Below, piece after piece: positions 34,876 through 42,793 of a stretch of DNA of 64,000 nucleotides. The notes beneath the pieces are model-generated. The model made no database searches. It had not been told where the DNA came from and saw only the letters and a program-made list of their open reading frames with translations. The DNA is from Bacteroidales bacterium (lineage in GTDB: Bacteria > Bacteroidota > Bacteroidia > Bacteroidales > ML635J-15), in the NCBI GenBank assembly GCA_017620015.1, contig JAFZRE010000015.1:186001-250000 (forward strand), written 5' to 3'. Numbering within the stretch: position 1 is the first letter of the stretch; the number at the start of each line of letters is the position of its first letter. The position numbers and the translations under genes are program-made.

Positions 34876-37800
34876 ATGAACAACACACTTAATCTTGACT
34901 ACATTTTCGAAGTAAGCTGGGAAGTTTGCAACAAGGTAGGTGGAATCCACACCGTAATTTCAACAAAATCATTGGCACTGTCGGAACGCTGCGGCGACCT
35001 CATCTTCATCGGCCCCGACACATACGGAACAAACGAAAACTCCGAGTTCATCGAGGAGCCCGCTCTCTTCGCAGAATGGAAGCAGTACGCTGCATCAACT
35101 GGTTTGCGCGTACGCACAGGACGCTGGAACATCTGCGGAAGCCCAAAGGTAATACTCATCAGTTTCACCGATTTCATCAGCGAAAAGGACAAGATTTTCG
35201 CCGACTTCTGGGAAGACTACAAGCTTGACTCTCTGTCAGGTCAGTGGGACTACATCGAACCAGCTCTGTTCGGTTACACCGCTGGTAAGGTCATCGAAAG
35301 TTTCTGCGACTTCAACCTCTCGGCAAACGACGCTATCCTCGCACAGTTCCACGAGTGGATGACCGGCACTGGTATTCTCTACTTGAAGAAGAACGCTCCG
35401 CACATTGCAACGGCTTTCACTACCCACGCGACTGCAATAGGTCGTTCGATAGCAGGAAACGGACTTCCACTGTACAAGGACCTTGCAAACTACAACGGCG
35501 AAAATATGGCCCGCCAGTTCAACATAATTTCAAAGCACAGCCTTGAAAAGATAAGCGCAATCAACGCTGATGTCTTCACTACCGTAAGCGATATTACCCA
35601 GTCGGAGTGCGCTCAACTGCTCACCAAACCCGCCGACGTGGTAACTCCGAACGGATTCGAGGACGACTTCATTCCGAAGGCAGAAGAAGCAGCCAAGATT
35701 CGCAGCAAGGCTCGCCAGAAGATGATTGATGTAGCCGAAAAGCTTACATCTTATAAATTCAAGGAAGATCCGCTGATTATCGCAACTTCTGGACGCTACG
35801 AATACACCAACAAGGGCTACAACATTTTCGTTGACGCACTCGACAAGCTTAACCACAATGCAAATGTAAACCGCGAAATCCTTGCATACATTCTCGTTCC
35901 AGGCAACAACTACGGTCCGCAAAAGAGCCTTCTTGCTGCACTTAACGGCGAAAACGCAAACATCGAGAACAAAAACCTCACCCACGGTCTCCACGATGCC
36001 GAATACGACCCGATTCTCAACCAGTTGAAACGCCTCGGACTTACAAACCGTCCAGAAAACAAAGTTAAAGTTGTGTTCGTTCCATCATACCTGAATGGCG
36101 ACGACGGCGTTTTCAATATGAAATACTACGATGTTTTGCAAGGCATCGACCTGACGGCATTTGTTTCGTACTACGAGCCTTGGGGCTATACTCCACTTGA
36201 AAGTATTGCATTCGGCGTTCCTACAATAACGACTTCGTTGTCGGGATTCGGAATGTGGTCAAAGCAGAACATCGACAGGTTCGACAACTGCGTAACCGTA
36301 ATCGACCGCAACGAGGACAACAACGACGAAGTTGTCGCCAACTTGGCAGAACGGATGGCTTACTTTGCAAACCTTGATGCCGAAAGCCGCAAGAAAATCT
36401 CGGAATCGGCTACAGCAGCATCGAAGAAGGCACTGTGGAGGTCGCTGGTAGAAAAATACATCGAAGCATACGCAATAGCAAAGAGCAAGATTGCAGAACG
36501 CGCCGAAGCAATAAACTACAGGATGCAGCACACCAAGATAGAGCGCACGATTATGCCGAAGGAAACTTCACCTATCTGGCGTCAGGCAGAAATAAAGTCG
36601 GACCTCCCGAAGCAGTTCGAAGGTCTGCAGGAAATAGCCAACAACCTCTGGTGGACATGGAACTACGAAGCATCGGCAATGTTCAAGCGAATCGATGCCG
36701 ACCTGTGGCGCGAAAAGAGGTACAACCCAAGAGTTTTCCTCGAGGAAATTTCCATCGACCGCATGAAGGAACTCGAGAACGACAACGAATTCTGCCAGCT
36801 CTACAACCGCGTTTACGGCAACTTCAAGAAATACATGGAGGTTGCAAAGGACAAGAAGGCTCCACAGATTGCTTATTTCAGCATGGAATACGGCCTGCAC
36901 GACAACCTAAAGATTTTCTCGGGCGGCCTCGGAATCCTTGCAGGCGACTACCTAAAGGAAGCCAGCGACACCAACACCAACATGATTGGTATAGGTTTAT
37001 TATATAGGTATGGCTATTTCAAGCAGACAATTACCCTCGAAGGCAAGCAGCAAGCCAATTATATCGCACAGGATTTCAACAAGATACCAGTTGTTCCCGA
37101 ACTCGATGAAAACGGCGTACAGAAGCGCATAGTCGTAAGGTTCCCCGGACGAAATGTTTATGTGAAGATCTGGAGAGCAAACGTTGGCCGTATTCCTCTG
37201 TACTTGCTTGATACCGACGACATTGACAACCAAGACCAAGACAAGCTTATAACCTCGCGCCTGTATGGTGGCGACTGGGAATTCCGTTTCAAACAGGAAA
37301 TGATTCTCGGCATCGGCGGTACCCGCGTACTTAAGGCTCTCGGTCTGAAACCAGACATTTACCACTGCAACGAAGGTCACGCTGCTTTCATCGGTTTCGA
37401 ACGCCTCAACGACCTCATTTCGGCTCGCAACCTCAAGTTCGACGAGGCACTCGAAATAGTAAGGGCATCGACCTTGTTCACAACACATACGCCAGTTCCT
37501 GCAGGACACGACGCATTCGAGGAAAATATGTTGCGTACCTATATGTCGCACTATCCAGACCGCCTCAAGATAACTTGGGACAAGATGATGTCGCTCGGCC
37601 GTCTCAACCCCAACGACAAGTTCTCGATGAGCTACCTGGCAGCAAACATTTCGCAAGAAGTGAACGGCGTTTCGTGGTTACACGGAATCGTATCGCAGAA
37701 GATGTTCGCTCCGCTATGGAATGGCTACTTCCCGGAAGAAAACCACGTTGGTTATGTTACCAATGGCGTTCACTACCAGACTTGGACATCGAAGACATGG

Positions 37801-39087
37801 CAGAAACTCCACGAAACAACCTTCGGAGAAGGCTTCCTGTCGGACATGTCGAATCCGAAATACTGGGAAAAAATCAACAATGTTGACGATGCCGACATCT
37901 GGGATATCCGTAAGCTACAGCGCACACGCCTCATCAACTATGTGAAGAACCGCGTTCGCGAAAACTGGATACGCAGCTACGAATCGCCAAGCAATATGGT
38001 TACCGTACTCGAAAAACTTGACGAAAAGGTACTTACAATCGGTTTTGCCCGTCGTTTTGCTACCTACAAGCGTGGCGACCTGCTGTTCCGCAACCCCGAA
38101 AGACTTGCCGCAATCCTCAACAACCCTAAGATGCCAGTACAGATACTCTTTGCAGGAAAGGCTCACCCGAACGACGGTGCAGGACAAGACCTCATCAAGA
38201 GAATCGTTGAATTCTCGAAGCGTCCGGAATTCCTCGGCAAGATTTTGTTCATCGAAGACTACGACATAGGTTTGGCAAAGAAACTCGTACAGGGCGTAGA
38301 TATTTGGATGAACACTCCTACCCGTCCGCTCGAAGCATCGGGAACCAGCGGAATGAAGGCCGTAATGAACGGTGCATTGCATTTCAGCGTACTCGATGGA
38401 TGGTGGGTTGAAGGTTACCGCGAAGGCGCAGGCTGGGCATTGCCACAGGAACGCGTTTACGAAAACCAGGACTTCCAGAACGAACTCGACACGCAGACAA
38501 TCTACAATATGCTCGAAAACGAGATTGTACCGATGTTCTACGACTGCAGCGAGGATGGTATTCCTCACCGCTGGGTTAAGTGCATAAAGAAGTCGATTGC
38601 CGAAATCGTTCCGATGTTCACCACAAAGCGCATGATTGACGACTATAAGGACAGATTCTACGGCAAGCTCTACAAGCGCTCGACCGAACTGGCAGAAAAC
38701 GACTACGCAAAGGTATTCGAGATTGTTGACTGGAAGCAGAAGGCTGCACGCGCTTGGAACTTCATCGAGGTGCTGAAGATTGACTTCCACACCACCGAGT
38801 TCGAGAACCCGCAGGATGCATACGGAGAGATTACCTTGAACCTCAACCGTTTGTCACCCAACGACATAGGTATCGAAGCAATAGCAGTTTCGAAGAAGCA
38901 GGACGGCTCAATAGTCATCGACGAAAAGATGCCGTTCAAGCTGAAGGAATGCAACGGCAAGATTGCAGTATTCCGCATCGAGGGCGCACCGCACAAGACT
39001 GGAATCTACAACTACGCAATCCGCGCCTACGCAAAGAACGACCTTCTGCCGTACAAGCAGGATTCGAAGCTTATAATGTGGATATAA
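34876..39087 (+). CDS. Glycogen synthase (GT3) - alpha-glucan phosphorylase (GT35) fusion
   Basis: 1403 residues. Residues 1 to about 550 are a glycogen synthase of the eukaryote-like GT3 type: FEVSWEVCNKVGGIHTVIST at the N-terminus and YYEPWGYTPLESIAFG at about 432. A linker follows at 550-565. Then comes an alpha-glucan phosphorylase. Its DUF3417-like N-cap is LQEIANNLWWTWNYEA at about 583, it has YFSMEYGLHDNLKIFSGGLG, and the PLP lysine is K1161 in GTSGMKAVMNG. One chain thus adds glucose to glycogen from a nucleotide sugar and removes it as glucose-1-phosphate. Both active sites look intact. Shadow frames on the reverse strand are long because of codon bias and are not genes. Confidence 0.93.
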   Translation: MNNTLNLDYIFEVSWEVCNKVGGIHTVISTKSLALSERCGDLIFIGPDTYGTNENSEFIEEPALFAEWKQYAASTGLRVRTGRWNICGSPKVILISFTDFISEKDKIFADFWEDYKLDSLSGQWDYIEPALFGYTAGKVIESFCDFNLSANDAILAQFHEWMTGTGILYLKKNAPHIATAFTTHATAIGRSIAGNGLPLYKDLANYNGENMARQFNIISKHSLEKISAINADVFTTVSDITQSECAQLLTKPADVVTPNGFEDDFIPKAEEAAKIRSKARQKMIDVAEKLTSYKFKEDPLIIATSGRYEYTNKGYNIFVDALDKLNHNANVNREILAYILVPGNNYGPQKSLLAALNGENANIENKNLTHGLHDAEYDPILNQLKRLGLTNRPENKVKVVFVPSYLNGDDGVFNMKYYDVLQGIDLTAFVSYYEPWGYTPLESIAFGVPTITTSLSGFGMWSKQNIDRFDNCVTVIDRNEDNNDEVVANLAERMAYFANLDAESRKKISESATAASKKALWRSLVEKYIEAYAIAKSKIAERAEAINYRMQHTKIERTIMPKETSPIWRQAEIKSDLPKQFEGLQEIANNLWWTWNYEASAMFKRIDADLWREKRYNPRVFLEEISIDRMKELENDNEFCQLYNRVYGNFKKYMEVAKDKKAPQIAYFSMEYGLHDNLKIFSGGLGILAGDYLKEASDTNTNMIGIGLLYRYGYFKQTITLEGKQQANYIAQDFNKIPVVPELDENGVQKRIVVRFPGRNVYVKIWRANVGRIPLYLLDTDDIDNQDQDKLITSRLYGGDWEFRFKQEMILGIGGTRVLKALGLKPDIYHCNEGHAAFIGFERLNDLISARNLKFDEALEIVRASTLFTTHTPVPAGHDAFEENMLRTYMSHYPDRLKITWDKMMSLGRLNPNDKFSMSYLAANISQEVNGVSWLHGIVSQKMFAPLWNGYFPEENHVGYVTNGVHYQTWTSKTWQKLHETTFGEGFLSDMSNPKYWEKINNVDDADIWDIRKLQRTRLINYVKNRVRENWIRSYESPSNMVTVLEKLDEKVLTIGFARRFATYKRGDLLFRNPERLAAILNNPKMPVQILFAGKAHPNDGAGQDLIKRIVEFSKRPEFLGKILFIEDYDIGLAKKLVQGVDIWMNTPTRPLEASGTSGMKAVMNGALHFSVLDGWWVEGYREGAGWALPQERVYENQDFQNELDTQTIYNMLENEIVPMFYDCSEDGIPHRWVKCIKKSIAEIVPMFTTKRMIDDYKDRFYGKLYKRSTELAENDYAKVFEIVDWKQKAARAWNFIEVLKIDFHTTEFENPQDAYGEITLNLNRLSPNDIGIEAIAVSKKQDGSIVIDEKMPFKLKECNGKIAVFRIEGAPHKTGIYNYAIRAYAKNDLLPYKQDSKLIMWI

Positions 39088-39105
39088 TAAATTAGACACA
39101 GAACA

Positions 39106-39131
39106 ATAGGAACGCATTTATTGCGTTCCTA
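39106..39131. repeat. Dispersed palindrome copy acting as likely terminator
   Basis: ATAGGAACGCA, short loop, TTGCGTTCCTAT: an 11-bp stem in the space between the glycogen enzyme and the pseudouridine synthase genes. Same palindrome family as the copies at 24001 and 40437, with GAACGCA in place of GACGCAA. Confidence 0.6.
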
Positions 39132-39154
39132 TATTAACTATAACAACACAACAA

Positions 39155-40324
39155 ATGAGAACATTTGACGACGACGAAACCCGCGGACCACGCAACAGCC
39201 GCGACCGCAGGGACAACAATAAACCCAAGTTCAACCGCAACCGCGACGACCGCAACTCGGCTCCGCGCGAACGCCGAAACTTCGACCGCGACGACGACTT
39301 CAAGCCGCGCAACAACAACAAGTTCAACCGCGACAGAAAGCCGCGCTCGTTCGACGAGGACATGCGCAACCCCGACAACCGCAACTTCTCGGGCAAGAAG
39401 AAGGACAAGGCCTCGAAATACTACGACGCCCCCGATTACCAGAAGAAGCACCACGACGGACATCACGGTGGTAAGCCTGCCGGCAAGCCCGAAAGGTTCC
39501 GCACCAAGAACTACAAGGACTACGACAACTTTGACGAGTTCGACGACAACAACTACCAGGAAAGGCGCATCCGCAGGTCGGAAAAGCCAAAGCCCGCAAA
39601 GAAGGACAACGACGAAGTCCGCCTCAACAAGTACATCGCCAACTCGGGCATCTGCTCGCGCCGCGAAGCCGACACCTACATTCAGGCTGGCGTCGTGACA
39701 ATCAACGGCGAAGTCGTTACCGAACTGGGTACCAAGGTTAAGTCTGGCGACGAAGTGCGTTTCGGCGGAGAACTTATCAACCCCGAAAAGCTCGTCTATA
39801 TCCTGCTCAACAAGCCCAAGAACTGCGTAACCACCCTCGACGACCCCGAGGAACGCCAGACGGTAATGGACTTGGTGAAGGATGCCTGCCCCGAAAGGAT
39901 TTACCCCGTTGGACGTCTCGACCGCAACACCACCGGTCTGCTTCTGCTTACCAACGACGGCGACCTCACCAAGAAACTCACCCACCCTTCGTACGAGAAG
40001 AAGAAAATATATCAGGTGGAGACCGACAAAAACATCAGCAAAGCCGACCTGCAGGCGCTTGCCGACGGTTTTGAACTCGAGGACGGATTCATTGCCGCCG
40101 ATGCAGTAAGCTATGTCGGCGACAGCAAAAATATCATCGGCATCGAAATACACTCGGGCCGCAACAGGATTGTGCGCCGTATGCTCGAACATCTCGGCTA
40201 CGAAGTAAAGCGCCTCGACCGCGTATATTTCGCCGGCCTCACCAAACTCAACCTTCCCCGTGGCAAATGGAGATTCCTCACCGAAAAGGAAATCACCATA
40301 TTGAAGACGGGAATGTACGAATAG
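39155..40324 (+). CDS. RluB/RsuA-family pseudouridine synthase with long disordered N-terminus
   Basis: 389 residues. Residues 1 to about 148 are an Arg/Asp/Asn/Lys-rich low-complexity tail (RDRRDNNKPKFNRNRDDRN and similar), probably RNA-binding. An S4 domain follows (EVRLNKYIANSGICSRREAD), then the catalytic domain with the active-site aspartate in GRLDRNTTGLLLLTNDGDL and the C-terminal GRNRIVRRMLEHLGYEV. It modifies uridine in rRNA. Family is secure; the choice among RluB, RluE, RluF and RsuA is not. Confidence 0.9.
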   Translation: MRTFDDDETRGPRNSRDRRDNNKPKFNRNRDDRNSAPRERRNFDRDDDFKPRNNNKFNRDRKPRSFDEDMRNPDNRNFSGKKKDKASKYYDAPDYQKKHHDGHHGGKPAGKPERFRTKNYKDYDNFDEFDDNNYQERRIRRSEKPKPAKKDNDEVRLNKYIANSGICSRREADTYIQAGVVTINGEVVTELGTKVKSGDEVRFGGELINPEKLVYILLNKPKNCVTTLDDPEERQTVMDLVKDACPERIYPVGRLDRNTTGLLLLTNDGDLTKKLTHPSYEKKKIYQVETDKNISKADLQALADGFELEDGFIAADAVSYVGDSKNIIGIEIHSGRNRIVRRMLEHLGYEVKRLDRVYFAGLTKLNLPRGKWRFLTEKEITILKTGMYE

Positions 40325-40350
40325 AATAAAGTAACTAGAAAAGCAATCAG

Positions 40351-40383
40351 AAAAATCGTCAGCAAGTTGTTGACGATTTTTTT
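40351..40383 (+). terminator. Rho-independent terminator of the pseudouridine synthase gene
   Basis: AAAAATCGTCA, loop of nine, TGACGATTTTTTT: strong stem with a T-tract, 27 bases behind the stop codon. Confidence 0.9.
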
Positions 40384-40736
40384 ATCGGTCATAATCAATG
40401 AATATCCAGCAAGGGTGTTTTTACAAGGATTTGTAGCGACGCAATGCTTTGCGTCGGTAATCAATGATTCAAAAGATTCAATGACAATATCGTTTCCTGT
40501 CGTGTCGTGGCGCACCGCGACTATACAAATCAAGGGTTCAAGAGACAAGGATTTGTAGCATCGCAATGATTTGCGATGGTTCTATATTCAAAGATTTAAA
40601 AGGAGCAACCAAGGAGCAACAAGGGAGCAACTTGGTACGGAGATGGTACGGAGAAAACACGAACGCAATTTGATAAACTTTTCTACCTGTTGATAAAAAT
40701 ATGTTCCAAAATTTTCCAAATCCGCCCAATAAAGAT
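40384..40736. repeat. Repeat-rich left border of the AT-rich island
   Basis: No gene. It holds two palindromes, CGACGCAATGCTTTGCGTCG (40437-40456) and CATCGCAATGATTTGCGATG (40559-40578), each preceded by AAGGATTTGTAG. Between them is a copy of the second family, TGTCGTGGCGCACCGCGA (40503-40520). Behind them are direct repeats GGAGCAAC (three) and GGTACGGAGA. The island genes start right after. Confidence 0.65.
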
Positions 40737-40744
40737 TATCTTTG
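40737..40744 (+). promoter_or_regulatory. -7 box for the HNH / methyltransferase-HIT / STAND unit
   Basis: TATCTTTG, 31 bases before the HNH start codon. I see no other clear box before the STAND gene, so the three genes may share it. Confidence 0.6.
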
Positions 40745-40775
40745 TGACTTATAATTATGGATTTAAGTTAGAAAA

Positions 40776-41834
40776 ATGATACTACCTCAAAATAACAAAC
40801 TGCCAATTTCTGCACTCGCTGGAATTTTCAATAACACATCGGCGACATACAAATTCTATTGGTTTGTTACGATAATGGAGATTGTTGTAAAAGAGCATAA
40901 AACAAAAATATCGCTCTGGGAAATCATTGCAGGAATGATTGCAGAATCGTGGTATCCTATTCATTTTTTTAAACTATCGTTTGGCAAGTCTGATTCATTG
41001 TACACGCAGTCGTTGGCTTTACAACAAGAACTGAATATCCCTATAGATGCCGACAAAAAGAAAGTCAAGCAGTTGTTGATAGACAACATTAACGACAACC
41101 ATATAAAAAGCCTTTTACGAGTATTTTCGTTGAATGTTCCTTATCGCTTTCTGTCTCCATGGATAAAGTACACATCTGACAAGAATGTTATTTCTCGGTC
41201 ACAGCAATTTGAAAACGAATGTCTTTACGCAATAAATGGTGAGTATATTGATGTGAATAGCAAATGGATTGATTATCTATCCGAGCACTATCTCATTTTG
41301 AAAGATTTCGCATTTTGGAACCTAACAGAGTTTCTGCAAAAACGCAATCCAAATGTTCCGAACTTACCATCAAAACTGATAAAACCTATTCAAAGAGATT
41401 CTCTGATAAAACAACATAAGTATTGGAACAACTATATTGAAACCGTCGGAAACTTAAAATGTATTTATACTGGCAAAACTTTACTCCCGAAAAATTATGA
41501 TTTAGACCATTTTGTGCCGTGGAGTTTTGTCTCACATAATCTATTATGGAATTTAATTCCTGCCGATTCGAGTATAAATTCATCAAAAAGCAATAATCTT
41601 CCGCCATTGGATATATATTTGAAACCTTTTTCCCACATTCAGCACGAGGCACTGAAGACATTATATGAGAAGAATCCAAACGACAACATTCTTGAAGACT
41701 ATCTAATTGTGTACGATTCAGTTTCGGATTTGATTAGACTTTCTGAAAGTGACTTTTATAGTGTCTTTAGAAAGACATTCTCGCCAATGATTCAAACGGC
41801 AGAAAATATGGGGTTTAAAATCTGGCAGCCATGA
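40776..41834 (+). CDS. HNH endonuclease domain protein
   Basis: 352 residues. The HNH core is near residues 245-285: CIYTGKTLLPKNYDLDHFVP, then WSFVSHNLLWNLIPADSSIN and KSNNLP. It has the DH pair, the central Asn and the final Asn/Lys expected of a His-Me-finger nuclease, but only one zinc-knuckle Cys (the C of CIYTG). The first 230 residues are helical and unrecognised, and probably sense or bind the target. Visibly AT-rich compared with flanking genes. Its stop overlaps the methyltransferase-HIT start by four bases (ATGA), so the two proteins are made together. A defence or DNA-processing role is inferred from the context. Confidence 0.78.
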   Translation: MILPQNNKLPISALAGIFNNTSATYKFYWFVTIMEIVVKEHKTKISLWEIIAGMIAESWYPIHFFKLSFGKSDSLYTQSLALQQELNIPIDADKKKVKQLLIDNINDNHIKSLLRVFSLNVPYRFLSPWIKYTSDKNVISRSQQFENECLYAINGEYIDVNSKWIDYLSEHYLILKDFAFWNLTEFLQKRNPNVPNLPSKLIKPIQRDSLIKQHKYWNNYIETVGNLKCIYTGKTLLPKNYDLDHFVPWSFVSHNLLWNLIPADSSINSSKSNNLPPLDIYLKPFSHIQHEALKTLYEKNPNDNILEDYLIVYDSVSDLIRLSESDFYSVFRKTFSPMIQTAENMGFKIWQP

Positions 41835-42733
41835 AAAAAACTAAGAATAACCCACATTTGACAGCAAAGGAACGTACATCCATTTCGTTTCCTACTCATT
41901 GGCTGAAAAAGGACAATCTTTTGCAAGGTGAAATTTTAGATTTTGGTTGCGGATTCGGTTTTGATACCGACCAATTGCGGGAAGAAGGATTCAACATTAT
42001 TGGTTACGACAATTATTATCGCCCCGAATACCCTACAAAACGCTTTGACACAATAATTTGCAATTATGTTCTCAATGTACTTGAGCCCGAAGAACAAGCT
42101 GAAGTGCTAATGTCGGTTTCTGAACTGCTAAAACCAACAGGAACTGCCTATTTTACAGTTAGGCGCGACTTGAAATATGAAGGCTTCCGCACTCATTTTG
42201 TACATAAGATGCCAACATATCAATGCAATGTCGTATTGCCATACAAAAGCATATTTTCAAACGAAAACTGCGAAATCTACGAGTATAGGCATTTCAACAA
42301 AACCGATTACAAAAAAGAATACGAAATTGCCAAGGGATGTCCATTCTGCAACTTGAATCCAAAAGTGGAATTAGTATGCGAAACAGCAACTGGCGTAGCA
42401 TTTTACGATGGTTATCCTGTAAGTAAAGGGCACACATTGATTATTCCTAAACGCCACATTGCCAATTATTTTGAACTAACAACGCAAGAACAACAAGCCT
42501 TGTGGCAGATGGTTAACCATTGCAAAAAGATTCTCACAAAAAAATACAATCCCGATGGCTTCAATGTCGGCATAAATGTTGGCGAAGCCGCAGGACAGAG
42601 CGTTTTCCACATTCACATACACCTAATTCCGCGCTACAAAGGCGATGTTGAAAATCCTAAAGGTGGAGTTAGAGGGGTGATACCTAACAGGCAAAACTAC
42701 ATGAAACAAAGTGTCGTCCAACGGATTGATTAA
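41831..42733 (+). CDS. SAM methyltransferase - HIT hydrolase fusion
   Basis: 300 residues. Residues 1 to about 160 are a class I methyltransferase (motif I LDFGCGFGFDTDQL near 37; motif IV region IICNYVLNVLEP). No NPPY-type motif is present, so a DNA adenine methylase is not indicated. After a zinc-like CPFCNLNP (about residue 177) comes a HIT domain with the catalytic triad HIHIHLIPRY near 265. HIT proteins hydrolyse nucleotide-phosphate bonds such as adenylates. The CPFC start suggests a zinc-stabilised HIT. It is coupled to the HNH gene. The joint role is unknown; small-nucleotide signalling or repair of nuclease products are both possible. Confidence 0.82.
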   Translation: MKKTKNNPHLTAKERTSISFPTHWLKKDNLLQGEILDFGCGFGFDTDQLREEGFNIIGYDNYYRPEYPTKRFDTIICNYVLNVLEPEEQAEVLMSVSELLKPTGTAYFTVRRDLKYEGFRTHFVHKMPTYQCNVVLPYKSIFSNENCEIYEYRHFNKTDYKKEYEIAKGCPFCNLNPKVELVCETATGVAFYDGYPVSKGHTLIIPKRHIANYFELTTQEQQALWQMVNHCKKILTKKYNPDGFNVGINVGEAAGQSVFHIHIHLIPRYKGDVENPKGGVRGVIPNRQNYMKQSVVQRID

Positions 42734-42793
42734 CTGAACATACATAAAGCACAAGGAATGGATATATAATAATTACGTAGAGAAAAGATAGTA

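Noticed and set aside
37000..38790. Two minus-strand frames (218 and 291 codons) inside the phosphorylase half of the glycogen fusion
   Set aside because: They mirror the codon bias of the real gene and lack recognisable domains.
39134..40192. 352-codon open frame antisense to the pseudouridine synthase gene
   Set aside because: Val/Leu-rich shadow of the Arg/Asp/Asn-rich plus-strand codons; no promoter, start context or family signal. The plus-strand gene has clear S4 and catalytic motifs.
40776..42733. Restriction-modification system
   Set aside because: The methyltransferase lacks an NPPY/DPPY or cytosine-methylase PC motif and is fused to a HIT domain, so ordinary DNA methylation is not supported.
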